Below are positions 20,275-30,647 of a stretch of DNA of 64,000 bases, one piece after another (positions within the stretch are counted from its first letter, which is position 1; each line of letters starts with the position of its first letter). Origin of the DNA: Candidatus Methylopumilus turicensis (lineage in GTDB: Bacteria; Pseudomonadota; Gammaproteobacteria; Burkholderiales; Methylophilaceae). The stretch is taken from contig NZ_LN794158.1 of assembly GCF_000953015.1 (NCBI RefSeq), forward strand, positions 806,001 through 870,000, given 5' to 3'. The position numbers and the translations under genes were made by a program. The notes beneath the pieces were generated by a model, which was not told where the DNA came from, did no database searches, and was given only the letters and a program-made list of their open reading frames with translations.

Positions 20275-21627
20275 ATGACCGACTCCAATAAAATAAATGT
20301 TGATTTGATCCTCGAGGCACGATGGATAGTCCCCGTTATTCCTCGAAATCAAATTCTTGAACATGCTGCAGTGATTATTCATCAGGGAATAATTGTTGAT
20401 CTCACACCCATAGATTCGGCGCGATCCAAGTACTGCGCTAAGCAAACGATTAGCCTTTCAGATCAACTGCTTATTCCAGGATTGATTAACCTACATACAC
20501 ATGCCGCAATGACCCTTATGCGAGGCCTAGCGGATGACATTCCACTTATGCCATGGTTGCACAATCATATATGGCCAGCTGAGCAGCAAGTAGTTTCTGA
20601 ACGTTTTGTCCGCGATAGTGCATTATTTGGTTGTGCTGAGATGTTGGCGGGTGGCGTTACTTGTTTTAATGATATGTACTTTTATCCTCAGGCCACTGCC
20701 GAGGCTGCTATGCAGGCTGGTATGCGAGCACAACTGGGCTTGGTTATCTTAGAGTTTCCTACTAGTTACGCGAGTAATGCAGATGACTATATAGAAAAGG
20801 GGCTTCTTATTCGCGACACGTGGCGCGGACATCCTTTACTGTCAGCAAGCATGTCGCCACATGCGCCTTATACCGTTGCTGACTCAACTTTTGAGAAGAT
20901 CATTACCTACGCTGAGCAGTTGGGATTAGGCATTCATACCCATCTGCATGAAACGAAGGCGGAGGTTGCTGAAAGCATTGAAAAGCATGGGGTTAGACCC
21001 ATTAAACGCATGGCGAATCTGGGACTGCTCGGCCCCAATCTGACAGCGGCACATTGCGTGCACATGGATGATGAGGATCTCAGTTTACTGAGTGCTTATG
21101 GAAGTCATGTCGCGCACTGTCCGACCTCTAATGCGAAGTTAGCCAGTGGTATCGCGCCGATTACTCAGTTATCAAACGCAGGGATTAATGTTGGTCTAGG
21201 GACCGATGGGGCAGCAAGCAATAATCGACAGGACATGTTTGCCGAGATGCGCATGGCCGCTTTATTGGCAAAAGCAACTTCCGAGGATGCCACCTCTATA
21301 CCAGCCTCAAAAGCGCTTGAGATGTCAACCATCAATGGAGCTAGGGCTCTAGGTTTAGATGATCAAATCGGTTCAATTGAAGTCGGTAAATTGGCGGATT
21401 TAACTGCAGTAAGGATTGCTGATGTGGAAACTTTGCCATGTTTTGACCCTCTATCCCATTTGATCTATGTCTGTGGTCGTGAACACGTGAGCCATGTTTG
21501 GGTGGCTGGTGATTTACGATTTGAGCGCTCAAATCAGTTGTCAGGGCTATTTGCCAATATTGAACCTAATGAATTAAAGGAAATTGCATTGCTATGGCAA
21601 TCGAAACTCAATCAACACAAGGCTTAA
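20275..21627 (+). CDS. mtaD: TRZ/ATZ family amidohydrolase (5'-methylthioadenosine/S-adenosylhomocysteine deaminase type)
   Basis: A 450-residue metal-dependent deaminase. The metal ligands are visible: HxH in LHTHAAM (H74, H76), [16 protein letters not shown], and the catalytic aspartate in [11 protein letters not shown]. This subgroup deaminates SAH or MTA (some also 8-oxoguanine) and is typically just upstream of ubiG and gph, as here. ATG at 20275 is favoured; an in-frame GTG at 20218 would add 19 residues unlike the family. The 114-bp gap before it may hold its own promoter, separating it from the cofactor genes. It overlaps ubiG by 34 bp. Confidence 0.86.
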   Translation: MTDSNKINVDLILEARWIVPVIPRNQILEHAAVIIHQGIIVDLTPIDSARSKYCAKQTISLSDQLLIPGLINLHTHAAMTLMRGLADDIPLMPWLHNHIWPAEQQVVSERFVRDSALFGCAEMLAGGVTCFNDMYFYPQATAEAAMQAGMRAQLGLVILEFPTSYASNADDYIEKGLLIRDTWRGHPLLSASMSPHAPYTVADSTFEKIITYAEQLGLGIHTHLHETKAEVAESIEKHGVRPIKRMANLGLLGPNLTAAHCVHMDDEDLSLLSAYGSHVAHCPTSNAKLASGIAPITQLSNAGINVGLGTDGAASNNRQDMFAEMRMAALLAKATSEDATSIPASKALEMSTINGARALGLDDQIGSIEVGKLADLTAVRIADVETLPCFDPLSHLIYVCGREHVSHVWVAGDLRFERSNQLSGLFANIEPNELKEIALLWQSKLNQHKA

Positions 21628-22322
21628 ATGCTGATCCAGCAGAGCTTGAAAAATTTGCAACCCTCGCTCACCGATGGTGGGATAAGACGAGTGAATTTAA
21701 GCCATTGCATGCCATTAACCCCTTACGCTTAAATTTTATTGATGAATTAGTGAGCCTGAATGGCAAGCGAGTCCTCGATATTGGCTGTGGCGGGGGTATT
21801 CTCTCTGAATCCATGGATGAAAAAGGTGCAATTGTTACTGGGATTGATTTAGGTGATAAAGCCTTAAAAGTTGCACAGCTTCATCAGCTTGAATCTGGCT
21901 CGAAGGTGGACTATCGACTTATTTCCGCTGAAGACCTTGCCGGGGAGCAGCCCGAAAGTTTTGATGTGGTGACATGTATGGAGATGCTTGAACATGTGCC
22001 AGATCCAGAAGCCATTGTTAGGGCATGCGCTTCTTTAGTCAAACCAGGTGGATCAGTGTTCTTTTCCACCATCAATCGCAATCCCAAGGCTTATTTATTC
22101 GCGGTGATCGGTGCGGAATATGTTCTAAAAATGCTTCCTAAAGGCACGCATGAGTATCAGAAGTTCATTAAACCCTCAGAGTTATCTGCTTGGGCGCGTC
22201 ATGCGGGATTGGATATTAATCAACTTAGGGGCATGGGTTATAACCCATTAACGGATCATTATTCCTTAGGTCAGGATACTTCTGTTAACTATCTCATTCA
22301 CACCATTAAGCCATTACGATGA
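21594..22322 (+). CDS. ubiG: Ubiquinone biosynthesis O-methyltransferase UbiG
   Basis: UbiG performs both O-methylations of ubiquinone synthesis with S-adenosylmethionine. The 242-residue product has the family opening [19 protein letters not shown], the SAM motif VLDIGCGGG at residues 60-68 and the later [11 protein letters not shown] and [17 protein letters not shown] segments. Its start lies inside the end of mtaD and its stop shares bases with the gph start (ATGA), indicating an mtaD-ubiG-gph operon in which UbiG and the SAH-removing enzyme act on the same methylation cycle. Confidence 0.94.
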   Translation: MAIETQSTQGLNADPAELEKFATLAHRWWDKTSEFKPLHAINPLRLNFIDELVSLNGKRVLDIGCGGGILSESMDEKGAIVTGIDLGDKALKVAQLHQLESGSKVDYRLISAEDLAGEQPESFDVVTCMEMLEHVPDPEAIVRACASLVKPGGSVFFSTINRNPKAYLFAVIGAEYVLKMLPKGTHEYQKFIKPSELSAWARHAGLDINQLRGMGYNPLTDHYSLGQDTSVNYLIHTIKPLR

Positions 22323-22978
22323 TTTTATTTGATTTAGATGGAACGCTTGTTGATACTGCACCTGACTTAGGATTTGCACTTAATTTACAGCGAGAGCGTC
22401 ATGGATTAGCGCCATTAACAATGGAGGCTATACGTCCTTATGCATCGCATGGATCAAAAGGGCTCTTAGGTCTTGGTTTCGGCTTAACACCGGACGATAA
22501 GTCATTTGAGGAAATGCGCATCGAGTATTTAGATTTATATCATCAGGTCTTTAATCGCTCACCAGCCTTTTTTGATGGCGTGAGTGAGCTATTGACCGTT
22601 TTGGAACAGTCGGGCGTTTCTTGGGGTGTTGTGACGAATAAACCACGACGCTTTGCTGCGCCATTAATTGACTCAATGCACTTAATTCATTCGATGGCTT
22701 GTTTAGTGTGTGGCGATGATGCAGCAGCACCAAAGCCAGCGCCTGACACTTTATTTTTGGCATGTGAGCAAGCATCTGTTGTGCCGAGCGAGTGTTTCTT
22801 CGTGGGAGATGCTGAGCGAGATATTGAGGCGGGCAATGCAGCTGGTATGAAGACAGTGGTAGCGTTGTGGGGTTATTTAGACAAATCTGACCGCCCAATG
22901 GATTGGGGGGCAAATTTTGCTATTAATCATCCATCCGAACTTCGTGAATTAATTTCCAAATCAAACCATCTAGCCTAA
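22319..22978 (+). CDS. gph: Phosphoglycolate phosphatase (HAD superfamily)
   Basis: A 219-residue HAD phosphatase: motif [11 protein letters not shown] (nucleophile D5, acid D7), motif II VVTNKP, and motif III/IV KPAPDTL and [17 protein letters not shown]. Gph removes phosphate from 2-phosphoglycolate formed by oxygenation or DNA repair. The substrate is assigned from the conserved ubiG-gph pairing and from similarity; other HAD substrates remain possible. It overlaps the ubiG stop by 4 bp and meets glnD tail to tail with a 4-bp overlap. Confidence 0.88.
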   Translation: MILFDLDGTLVDTAPDLGFALNLQRERHGLAPLTMEAIRPYASHGSKGLLGLGFGLTPDDKSFEEMRIEYLDLYHQVFNRSPAFFDGVSELLTVLEQSGVSWGVVTNKPRRFAAPLIDSMHLIHSMACLVCGDDAAAPKPAPDTLFLACEQASVVPSECFFVGDAERDIEAGNAAGMKTVVALWGYLDKSDRPMDWGANFAINHPSELRELISKSNHLA

Positions 22979-25539
22979 TTAAAACTTTCCTTAAGTGAGT
23001 CTTGAAGGGCTTGGGCTGTCGTTTCACTCAGTTTCTCGCCATGCTTGCCGGAGATTAAAAATACGTCTTCAGCCCGCTTACCCAAGGTATTAATCTTTGC
23101 CGTTTGAATTTTAACTTCATGCGTAAAGAAGGCATGTGCAATCGTCGATAATAAACCTGGGCGATCCCCAGCCACAATTTCAATCTTATGATTATTCGAC
23201 TCAGCAACGCTTTCAACCATAATGCTTGATTTAATAGGCATATGTTTGACCTGACGACTCAAGCGACCTTTTGCAGGTGCGATTAGCGGGGTCTTATTGC
23301 GTAAACTGTTGCCAAGCTCATACTCAATATAACTTAATAAGTCTCGATAACTTACAGACCTATCGTTTTGATCTAAAACTAAAAAGCTATCCAATGCATA
23401 AGCGTTTTTAGTGGTATGAATTTTTGCTTCAACAACGGTATATCCCATTCTCTCGAATACGCCACAAATACAGGCAAACAAATCATCACGGTCAGGGGTG
23501 TAGATCATTACCTGAATACCATCTCCAGAAGGACTAAGTCTTGCTCTTACAATCGGCTCATCGGTATTCAAGTGTGCTATTAACAATCGACTATGCCAAG
23601 CAATTTCCTGTCCAGTATGTCTAAGGAAGTACTGCTCGCCAAACTGATCCCAAAGAGGCTGATAGGATCTTTCCATAATGCTGTAATGACTCAGCGTTGC
23701 CTGAGCCTCTTTTTTACGTGCAGTCAACTCGTCCTTTGTCTCATAAGCATCTCCACTTAGGAGCCGTTGCGTCAACAAAAATAAGGTTTCAAGTAATTTA
23801 GCTTTCCAAGCATTCCAAACTTTTGGGCTAGTCCCCCTAATGTCAGCAACTGTTAGGAGGTATAGGGCTGTAAGATGGCGGATATCAACAACAAGTACTG
23901 CGAAATCTTCAATCACCTGGGGATCTGATAAGTCATGTTTTTGCGCTGTACTCGACATCGTTAAATGAGACTCAACCATCCAAGACACCAGCCTTGTATC
24001 CGCTCGAGAAAGCCCATGCTGCTTACAAAAACGGCTCGCATCCAGACTACCTAACTTTGAATGGTCGCCACCACGTCCTTTTGCAATGTCATGAAATAGC
24101 GCCGCCAAGTAAAGCAAATATGGCTGGTCAAAACTTGAGTGCAGTTTGCTACATAATGGAAATTCATGACCAAATTCGCCAATGGAGAATCGTTGTAAAT
24201 TTTCCAACACATGGAGAATATGTTCATCGACGGTGTATACATGAAATAAATCATGCTGCATTTGGCCCACGATTCGTCCAAAAGCTGGAATGTATTTACC
24301 GAGAATGCCATAGCGGTTCATGCTTTTAAGCACATTAGTGACACCGCTCGGATACTTTAGCATCTGTATAAATAGCGCTTTATTTTCGGGGTCTTGACGA
24401 AAGTCTTTGTTGACTAAGTTTTTTACGCGCTGCAAAGTTCTTAGAAGGTTAGCACTCATTCCAGTAATTTCTGGTCGCTGTTGCATGAGCGCGAATATTT
24501 CAAAAATACATTTGGGGTTGCGCTGAATAAGCGTGTTGGATTTGGCACTTAAGAGCCCGTTGCAGGCGTCAAATCTTTCATTAATCGGCTCTACCGAGAT
24601 GGTTTCAGGTGCTGCCAACTCCTTGAGGAGCTTAAGGAGTATTTCGTTAAACAATCCTACCGCTTTTGCGCTTTTATAATAATCTCGCATCAGCTGTTCA
24701 CTGGCGCGGTAGCGTTTTGTATTACTAAAGCCTAAGGCATCTGCCAGCTCATTCTGTACATCAAAAATTAGTCGGTCTTCCCTGCGTTTTGCCATGTAAT
24801 GCAAGCGGATGCGCAGCATTTGTAAGTGCTGCTCATGCTTGCGAATTTGACGAAGTTCTGACTGGCTAATCAGACCATGGGTCACAAGTGATCGCCAGTC
24901 TTCACCTAGCTTAAGGCTACGGGCAATCCATAGAATGATTTGTAGATCACGTAAGCCACCAGGACTTTCTTTGATGTTTGGTTCTAGGTTGTATGCTGTG
25001 TCATCAAAACGTGCATGGCGTTGTTCTTGTTCATGAAGTTTTGCACTGAAAAAAGCACGCGAATCATTTGCTTCAACCATTTGTGTTTGGAAGCTTGAAA
25101 ATAGAGATGAGTCGCCAGCAATTAACCTTGATTCCAGCAGGTTGGTTTGAACGGTCACATCCTTTTGAGCTTCTGCAAGGCATTCATCCAAGTTGCGAAC
25201 GCTGTGACCGACAGCCAACCCAATATCCCAAAACAAGCCTATCGTGCTCGTTACGCGTTCATTGATTGATTGGTCTGCGTTGTTGGGTAGAAGGATCAGT
25301 AAATCAACGTCGGAGTAGGGAAAAAGCTCGCCGCGCCCATAGCCGCCAACGGCCACTAGACTGACGGATTGGTTTAAACCAAATCGCGCCCAAATATCTT
25401 TTAATACACCATCAACAAGCTTGGATTGCTGGGTTAACAGTTTTCTTGTGTTTTTGTGCTCAAAAAAGTCATCACGAAGGATGGTTTGTGTGTCTCTTAA
25501 TTGATTGCGCCAAATATTTGCTTGGTTGTCAGCTTGCAT
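22975..25539 (-). CDS. glnD: Bifunctional [protein-PII] uridylyltransferase/uridylyl-removing enzyme
   Basis: GlnD senses glutamine and adds or removes UMP on PII proteins to control nitrogen assimilation. The 854-residue product has the nucleotidyltransferase motif GGYGRGELFPYSDVD at residues 65-79 (metal ligands D77 and D79), the HD hydrolase motif HDIAKGRGGDHS beginning at H483, and two C-terminal ACT domains (YTPDRDDLFACICGVFERMG; AGDRPGLLSTIAHAFF). All four modules appear intact. It lies 17 bp downstream of map on the same strand, a pairing common in proteobacteria. Confidence 0.95.
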   Translation of the reverse strand: MQADNQANIWRNQLRDTQTILRDDFFEHKNTRKLLTQQSKLVDGVLKDIWARFGLNQSVSLVAVGGYGRGELFPYSDVDLLILLPNNADQSINERVTSTIGLFWDIGLAVGHSVRNLDECLAEAQKDVTVQTNLLESRLIAGDSSLFSSFQTQMVEANDSRAFFSAKLHEQEQRHARFDDTAYNLEPNIKESPGGLRDLQIILWIARSLKLGEDWRSLVTHGLISQSELRQIRKHEQHLQMLRIRLHYMAKRREDRLIFDVQNELADALGFSNTKRYRASEQLMRDYYKSAKAVGLFNEILLKLLKELAAPETISVEPINERFDACNGLLSAKSNTLIQRNPKCIFEIFALMQQRPEITGMSANLLRTLQRVKNLVNKDFRQDPENKALFIQMLKYPSGVTNVLKSMNRYGILGKYIPAFGRIVGQMQHDLFHVYTVDEHILHVLENLQRFSIGEFGHEFPLCSKLHSSFDQPYLLYLAALFHDIAKGRGGDHSKLGSLDASRFCKQHGLSRADTRLVSWMVESHLTMSSTAQKHDLSDPQVIEDFAVLVVDIRHLTALYLLTVADIRGTSPKVWNAWKAKLLETLFLLTQRLLSGDAYETKDELTARKKEAQATLSHYSIMERSYQPLWDQFGEQYFLRHTGQEIAWHSRLLIAHLNTDEPIVRARLSPSGDGIQVMIYTPDRDDLFACICGVFERMGYTVVEAKIHTTKNAYALDSFLVLDQNDRSVSYRDLLSYIEYELGNSLRNKTPLIAPAKGRLSRQVKHMPIKSSIMVESVAESNNHKIEIVAGDRPGLLSTIAHAFFTHEVKIQTAKINTLGKRAEDVFLISGKHGEKLSETTAQALQDSLKESFN

Positions 25540-25556
25540 TTTGCGCTCGAGGGTAA

Positions 25557-26360
25557 CTATGCGTTAACAATGCTTGGGATAGCAGGTGTTCCACTTGAAA
25601 CGGTGAGTACTTCGTAGCCTGTTGGCGTTACTAAAATCGTGTGCTCAAACTGTGCTGATAAGCTATGGTCTTTGGTGACGACAGTCCAGCCGTCACCAAG
25701 TTGCTTAATAAAGCGCTTGCCAGCATTGATCATCGGCTCGATCGTAAAGATCATGCCCGCTTGCAACTTGAGCCCTGAGCCTGATTTTCCGTAATGAAGC
25801 ACTTGAGGGTCTTCGTGGAATTTTTTACCAATGCCGTGCCCACAAAACTCTTGAACCACGCTAAAGCCATTTTTTTCTGCGTAAGATTGAATGGCGTAAC
25901 CAATGTCACCTAATGTAGCGCCTGGCTTTACTTTTGTAATACCCAGCCACATACATTCGTAAGTGACTTCACACAGGCGTTTGGCCTGAATTGAGGGTTC
26001 TCCTACATAAAACATACGGCTAGTGTCACCGTGATAGCCATCTTTAATCACGGTAATGTCTAGATTAACGACATCACCATTTTTGAGCACTTTTTCACCT
26101 GGAACACCGTGGCAAATTTGATGGTTGACTGATGTGCAAATGGATTTAGGGTAGGGCACGTGACCTGGTGGTGCGTAATTAAGCGGGGCTGGGATGCTTT
26201 TTTGCTCATTGACCATATAGTCGTGGCATAGCTTGTCTAGTTCACCAGTGGTAATGCCTGGTTTTACGTAAGGAGTGATAAAATCTAACACCTCGGAAGC
26301 AAGCTTGCCTGCGACGCGCATTTTTTCAATGTCTTGTTCGTTTTTAATCGTAATTGCCAT
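25557..26360 (-). CDS. map: Methionine aminopeptidase type I
   Basis: Map removes the initiator methionine from new proteins. The 267-residue product shows the metal and catalytic residues of the type I family: H84 (HGVPG), D101 (NLDITV), D112 (GDTSRMF), H175 (CGHGIG), E208 (FTIEPM) and E239 (QFEHTI). It is divergent from rpsB, the standard arrangement in proteobacteria, and is followed by glnD. Confidence 0.96.
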   Translation of the reverse strand: MAITIKNEQDIEKMRVAGKLASEVLDFITPYVKPGITTGELDKLCHDYMVNEQKSIPAPLNYAPPGHVPYPKSICTSVNHQICHGVPGEKVLKNGDVVNLDITVIKDGYHGDTSRMFYVGEPSIQAKRLCEVTYECMWLGITKVKPGATLGDIGYAIQSYAEKNGFSVVQEFCGHGIGKKFHEDPQVLHYGKSGSGLKLQAGMIFTIEPMINAGKRFIKQLGDGWTVVTKDHSLSAQFEHTILVTPTGYEVLTVSSGTPAIPSIVNA

Positions 26361-26396
26361 AATTCAAACTTAAAGCCATTCTGGCTAAGGTTTTCC

Positions 26397-26426
26397 TTGA
26401 GTTTCGAGATGTGCTTATGGTATCAT
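26397..26426 (+). promoter_or_regulatory. Candidate rpsB-tsf promoter
   Basis: TTGAGT at 26397-26402 and TATCAT at 26421-26426 are separated by 18 bp, and the -10 is preceded by GG and followed by a GC-containing discriminator, resembling the conserved rpsB promoter of enterobacteria. It would give a leader of about 230 nt before rpsB. Assigned by inspection only. Confidence 0.5.
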
Positions 26427-26584
26427 ACTGCACCCGTTTAGCTGGTAATCAATCAGCAAAGCGGCAACGATTAGAGTCTGAATGTTTTACAGGCTTTAAT
26501 GGTTTTTTATTTAATATTTTTATTGACTTAGCTTGATGAGTTTGTTTTTTGCGGCTTTTGCATAAGCAAATTTTATAAATACAT

Positions 26585-26634
26585 CATGCTCCTCGTACAG
26601 GGTGTTCGCTCATGCGGATGTTTTTGGGAGCATG
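26585..26634 (+). promoter_or_regulatory. Hairpin in the rpsB leader, candidate S2 autoregulatory site
   Basis: CATGCTCC at 26585-26592 pairs perfectly with GGAGCATG at 26627-26634. Inside is a smaller stem (CGC 26607-26609, GCG 26614-26616). The structure ends 28 bp before the rpsB start. In enterobacteria ribosomal protein S2 represses rpsB-tsf through its 5' leader; a like function here is inferred from position and structure. The rest of the 302-bp map-rpsB gap shows no ORF. Confidence 0.5.
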
Positions 26635-26662
26635 TGAGCTATAACCCTTACTGGAGACTTTT

Positions 26663-27403
26663 ATGTCCGTTACTATGCGTGAAATGTTAGAAGCTGGAGT
26701 TCACTTCGGCCACCAAACCCGTTACTGGAACCCAAAAATGGCGCCGTTCATTTTCGGTGATCGCAATAAAATCCATATCGTTAACTTAGAAAAAACATTG
26801 CCTTTGTTTGAAGATGCATTGAAATATGTGCGTCAACTTTCAGCAAACAAGGGTCGCATTTTGTTCGTTGGTACTAAACGCCAAGCACGTGACATCATGC
26901 AAGAAGAAGCAGTTCGTTCAAACTGTGCATACGTTAACCATCGCTGGTTAGGTGGTATGTTGACTAACTTCAAAACAGTTAAGCAATCTATCAAGCGTTT
27001 AACTGACTACGAAACAATGCTACAAGATGGTAGCTTGGAAAAATTCGGCAAAAAAGAAGCTTTGGGCTACAAACGCGAAGTTGAAAAACTTTCACGTTCT
27101 ATCGGTGGCATTAAAGAAATGGGCGGTTTGCCTGATGCAATTTTCATCGTTGACGTTGGTCACGAAAGCGGCGCTGTGACAGAAGCGGCTAAGCTTGGTA
27201 TTCCAGTCATCGGTGTTGTTGATACTAACAACTCACCAGATGGTGTTACTTACGTGATTCCTGGTAATGATGACTCAAGCCGTGCAATTCGTTTGTACGC
27301 TCGTGGTATCGCTGATGCTGTGCTAGAAGGTCGCAACCAATTCATCGCTGAGATTGTTAAATCTGCAGACGAAGAACCAGCTGTAGAAGCTGCAGCAGAG
27401 TAA
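26663..27403 (+). CDS. rpsB: 30S ribosomal protein S2
   Basis: The 246-residue product is S2 throughout: opening [22 protein letters not shown], then [27 protein letters not shown] and the C-terminal [21 protein letters not shown]. It is the first gene of the rpsB-tsf-pyrH-frr block, preceded by a structured leader and followed by an intrinsic terminator or attenuator before tsf. CTGGAGA lies just upstream of the start. Confidence 0.97.
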   Translation: MSVTMREMLEAGVHFGHQTRYWNPKMAPFIFGDRNKIHIVNLEKTLPLFEDALKYVRQLSANKGRILFVGTKRQARDIMQEEAVRSNCAYVNHRWLGGMLTNFKTVKQSIKRLTDYETMLQDGSLEKFGKKEALGYKREVEKLSRSIGGIKEMGGLPDAIFIVDVGHESGAVTEAAKLGIPVIGVVDTNNSPDGVTYVIPGNDDSSRAIRLYARGIADAVLEGRNQFIAEIVKSADEEPAVEAAAE

Positions 27404-27412
27404 TACCCCATC

Positions 27413-27438
27413 AAAAAGGGGCTCAGGCCCCTTTTTTT
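27413..27438 (+). terminator. Intrinsic terminator/attenuator between rpsB and tsf
   Basis: GGGGC at 27418-27422 pairs with GCCCC at 27427-27431 around the loop TCAG. The stem is extended by five A-T pairs and followed by a run of T to 27438. A partial terminator at this point would let S2 be made in excess of EF-Ts; read-through into tsf is likely since tsf has no clear promoter of its own. Confidence 0.85.
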
Positions 27439-27514
27439 ATACCTAATACTTTTGAATATAGTGGCTTTTAAGTGAATCTGCCCTTAAGCCAAGATTAAAT
27501 TTAAGGAGTTTTAA

Positions 27515-28390
27515 ATGGCTGAAATTACCGCATCAATGGTAAAAGAGTTACGTGAGCGTACTGATGCTCCGATGATGGATTGTAAAAAAGCGTTGTCAGA
27601 AGCTGACGGCGATATGGACCGCGCTGAAGAGATTCTACGTGTTCGTTTTGGTAACAAAGCAAGCAAAGCTGCTGGCCGTGTTGCTGCCGAAGGTACAGTT
27701 GGCGTTAGCATCAGCGCTGATGGCAAAACTGGCGCAATGATTGAAGTGAATTCTGAAACAGACTTCTGTGCAAAGAATGATGATTTCTTGGCTTACGTGC
27801 GTGAGTTAGCTGTTGTTGTTGAGAAAAGCAACCCAGCAAACATCGAAGCTGTTGCAGCATTGCCTATGAATGGCAGCACTGCAGAAGATGTTCGTACACA
27901 ATTAGTTGGTAAGATTGGTGAAAACATTACGCCACGTCGCTTTGTCCGTTTGGCAGCGCAAGGTAAATTGTCTTCTTATGTTCACGGAAGCAAAATTGGC
28001 GTCATCGTTGATGTTGTTGGTGGTGACGAAGCGCTTGGTAAAGATATCGCCATGCACATTGCGGCTGCAAAGCCAAAATCATTGGATGCGAGCGGTGTTG
28101 ATGCAGCGCTGATTGAAGCTGAGCGTCGTGTTGCAATTGAAAAGGCTAAAGAAGCTGGCAAGCCAGATGCGATGCTTGAGAAAATTGCTGACGGTACCGT
28201 GCAAAAATTCTTGAAAGAAGTAACTTTGCTAAGCCAAAACTTTGTTAAAGATGACAAGGTAACAATTGAGCAGTTATTGAAATCAAAAGGCGCTTCAGTT
28301 GCTTCATTCACGATGTACACCGTGGGTGAGGGCATCGAAAAAGTAGTGACTGATTTCGCTGCTGAAGTGGCTGCTGCTGCTAAGTTATAA
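27515..28390 (+). CDS. tsf: Elongation factor Ts
   Basis: EF-Ts recharges EF-Tu with GTP. The 291-residue product has the N-terminal UBA-like domain and signature ([16 protein letters not shown]) and the second signature [20 protein letters not shown], then the core and coiled-coil domains. Strong ribosome binding site TAAGGAG precedes ATG at 27515. Lies between rpsB and pyrH as usual. Confidence 0.97.
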   Translation: MAEITASMVKELRERTDAPMMDCKKALSEADGDMDRAEEILRVRFGNKASKAAGRVAAEGTVGVSISADGKTGAMIEVNSETDFCAKNDDFLAYVRELAVVVEKSNPANIEAVAALPMNGSTAEDVRTQLVGKIGENITPRRFVRLAAQGKLSSYVHGSKIGVIVDVVGGDEALGKDIAMHIAAAKPKSLDASGVDAALIEAERRVAIEKAKEAGKPDAMLEKIADGTVQKFLKEVTLLSQNFVKDDKVTIEQLLKSKGASVASFTMYTVGEGIEKVVTDFAAEVAAAAKL

Positions 28391-28401
28391 AAAATAATTG
28401 C

Positions 28402-28480
28402 GCAGCTGATTTTTAGCTGCACAATGTTGTAAACTCGCAAAACGATGATATCCAAGGAGAGCTTGGCGTCATCGTTTTGC
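28402..28480 (+). promoter_or_regulatory. Two hairpins in the tsf-pyrH gap
   Basis: First hairpin: GCAGCT at 28402-28407 with AGCTGC at 28415-28420. Second: GCAAAACGATGA at 28437-28448 pairs perfectly with TCATCGTTTTGC at 28469-28480, with an inner CCAAG/CTTGG stem (28452-28456 and 28462-28466) around GAGAG. Neither is followed by a long T-run. They may be an RNA processing site, an attenuator or an mRNA-stability element before pyrH. Confidence 0.55.
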
Positions 28481-28504
28481 ACAATAGAACAGGAGTTTTA
28501 TACC

Positions 28505-29227
28505 GTGTCTGCACAAACGCCAAAATACAAACGCATCTTATTAAAACTTTCTGGCGAGGCCCTCATGGGGGATGATGCATATGGCATCAATCGCGCTACC
28601 ATCAATCGGATTGTTGGTGAAGTTAAAGAGGTTGTAGATTTAGGTGTGCAGGTGGCGGTAGTGATTGGCGGCGGCAATATTTTTAGAGGCGTTGCGCCGG
28701 CTGCTGAAGGGATGGATCGAGCAACTGCTGACTATATGGGCATGCTTGCTACTGTCATGAACGCATTGGCACTTCAAGATGCAATGAAACACATTGGCTT
28801 AGTGAGCCGTGTTCAATCAGCGCTTAACATCGAGCAGGTTGCGGAACCTTATATTCGCGGCAAGGCAATTCGCTACCTTGAAGAGGGGCGTGTGGTAATT
28901 TTTGGTGCGGGTACAGGCAATCCATTTTTTACAACTGATACCGCAGCAGCGCTTCGTGGTCTTGAGATGAGTGCCGATATTGTCATTAAGGCCACTAAGG
29001 TCGATGGTATCTATACAGATGATCCAAAAACTAATCCAGATGCAATGCGTTACACCACAGTTTCATTTGATGAAGCTATTGGCAAAAATTTAAAAGTGAT
29101 GGATGCAACAGCATTAACGCTGTGTCGCGATCAAAATCTTCCAATTTCAGTGTTTAGTATATTCAAGCAAGGCGCATTGAAGCGTGTTGTGATGGGTGAG
29201 GATGAAGGAACTAAGGTTTTGGCTTAA
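28505..29227 (+). CDS. pyrH: UMP kinase
   Basis: PyrH phosphorylates UMP to UDP for nucleotide and cell-wall precursor synthesis. The 240-residue product has the amino-acid-kinase fold opening [15 protein letters not shown], the glycine-rich [11 protein letters not shown] and the [18 protein letters not shown] and [11 protein letters not shown] segments. GTG at 28505 is the start: it has GGAG at 28492-28495 and matches the family N-terminus, whereas an upstream ATG at 28445 lies within the intergenic hairpin. Confidence 0.95.
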   Translation: MSAQTPKYKRILLKLSGEALMGDDAYGINRATINRIVGEVKEVVDLGVQVAVVIGGGNIFRGVAPAAEGMDRATADYMGMLATVMNALALQDAMKHIGLVSRVQSALNIEQVAEPYIRGKAIRYLEEGRVVIFGAGTGNPFFTTDTAAALRGLEMSADIVIKATKVDGIYTDDPKTNPDAMRYTTVSFDEAIGKNLKVMDATALTLCRDQNLPISVFSIFKQGALKRVVMGEDEGTKVLA

Positions 29228-29291
29228 TGAATTAAGCATGACCTGATACCCTTAATTTATATCCAATTAAGTTATTAGCAAGGAGAAGAAA

Positions 29292-29849
29292 ATGTTAGCC
29301 GAAGTAAGATCAAATGCAGAACAAAAGATGCAAAAGTCGCTAGATGCGCTTAAGAATGATTTAGGTAAAGTGCGCACTGGTCGCGCTCATACAGGCTTGC
29401 TAGATCACGTCATGGTCGAGTATTACGGCTCTATGGTGGCTGTCAATCAAGTAGCTAACGTCACATTAGGTGATGCGCGTACGATTAACGTGCAGCCTTA
29501 TGAAAAACCAATGATTGGTAAAGTTGAAAAAGCGATTCGTGATGCTGATTTAGGATTAAATCCAGCTACAAATGGGGATTTGATCCGTGTTCCAATGCCA
29601 ATGCTGACTGAAGAGCGCCGTAAAGATTTGATTAAAGTGGTACGTACCGAAGGTGAAAACGCGAAAGTTGCTGTACGCAACATCCGTCGTGATGCTAATG
29701 ATGCATTGAAAAAGCTGATTAAGGACAAAGAAATCAGTGAGGATGATGAGCGTCGTGCGCAAGATGAGATTCAAAAAATCACTGACAAGAACGTGGCTGA
29801 AATCGACAAGATGTTGCAAGCCAAAGAAACAGATTTAATGGCTGTTTAA
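29292..29849 (+). CDS. frr: Ribosome recycling factor
   Basis: RRF acts with EF-G to split the ribosome after termination. The 185-residue product is standard length and shows [28 protein letters not shown] and the C-terminal DELQKITDK-type segment ([22 protein letters not shown]). AAGGAGAAG precedes ATG at 29292. Between pyrH and uppS, the conserved order. Confidence 0.97.
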   Translation: MLAEVRSNAEQKMQKSLDALKNDLGKVRTGRAHTGLLDHVMVEYYGSMVAVNQVANVTLGDARTINVQPYEKPMIGKVEKAIRDADLGLNPATNGDLIRVPMPMLTEERRKDLIKVVRTEGENAKVAVRNIRRDANDALKKLIKDKEISEDDERRAQDEIQKITDKNVAEIDKMLQAKETDLMAV

Positions 29850-29892
29850 CTTGCCCTTGATACGCCTATTTATATTCAAGATGGAGCTGTAA

Positions 29893-30645
29893 TTGAGCAT
29901 ATTCTCTAGCTCAACCAGCGTTATCCCAGAGGTGCTTGAAATACCACGCCATATTGCTGTCATCATGGATGGCAATGGGCGCTGGGCAAAAAAACGCTTT
30001 TTGCCACGTGTTGCTGGGCATAAGGTTGGAGTTGAAACAGTGCGCGGCATGATTAAGCATTGTGTTGATATCGGTGTTGAGTACCTTACTTTGTTTGCAT
30101 TTAGCAGCGAGAACTGGCGCAGACCTCCAGAAGAAGTCAGTTTTTTAATGAGTTTATTTATGGAGGCTCTAAAAAAAGAGGTCGTTAAACTGCATAAAAG
30201 TAATGTCCGTTTTGTCATGATTGGTGACAAATCCCAATTTAATGAAGCGCTATCACTTGAAATCATCGCGGCTGAGCGGCTGACTGCAAATAACACAGGA
30301 CTGACACTCACCATTGCCGCAAATTACGGCGGTCGCTGGGATATTCTGCAAGCAACGAATGCGATGCAAAAGGCCAATCCAAGTTTGACCGGAAACTATA
30401 CAGAAGATCATTTGAGTCCCTATCTTTCGATGCATTACGCACCTGAGCCCGACTTATTTATTCGAACAGGAGGGGAAAAGCGGATCAGTAACTTTTTGCT
30501 ATGGCAATTAGCCTACGCTGAGTTGTACTTTACGGATACGCTCTGGCCTGACTTTGACGATGATGCTTTTAAGCTCGCCATTCATTCTTATCAACAACGG
30601 GAGCGTCGATTTGGACGCACCAGTGAACAATTGACTGCAAGTTAA
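29893..30645 (+). CDS. uppS: Undecaprenyl diphosphate synthase (cis-prenyltransferase)
   Basis: UppS makes the C55 lipid carrier for peptidoglycan and O-antigen. The 250-residue product has [16 protein letters not shown] with catalytic D26, the [11 protein letters not shown] segment and the C-terminal [22 protein letters not shown]. It starts at TTG (29893), with GGAG at 29883-29886. An ATG at 29881 is closed by a stop after three codons. Two bases separate it from cdsA. Confidence 0.94.
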   Translation: MSIFSSSTSVIPEVLEIPRHIAVIMDGNGRWAKKRFLPRVAGHKVGVETVRGMIKHCVDIGVEYLTLFAFSSENWRRPPEEVSFLMSLFMEALKKEVVKLHKSNVRFVMIGDKSQFNEALSLEIIAAERLTANNTGLTLTIAANYGGRWDILQATNAMQKANPSLTGNYTEDHLSPYLSMHYAPEPDLFIRTGGEKRISNFLLWQLAYAELYFTDTLWPDFDDDAFKLAIHSYQQRERRFGRTSEQLTAS

Positions 30646-30647
30646 CT

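Noticed and set aside
27982-28482. 166-codon open frame antisense to tsf
   Set aside because: It mirrors the codon pattern of tsf on the other strand, has low-complexity S/A-rich translation and no family likeness.
29835-30314. 159-codon open frame antisense to uppS
   Set aside because: It lies wholly over the well-supported uppS start and frr end, with a serine/leucine-rich translation typical of a reverse-strand shadow.
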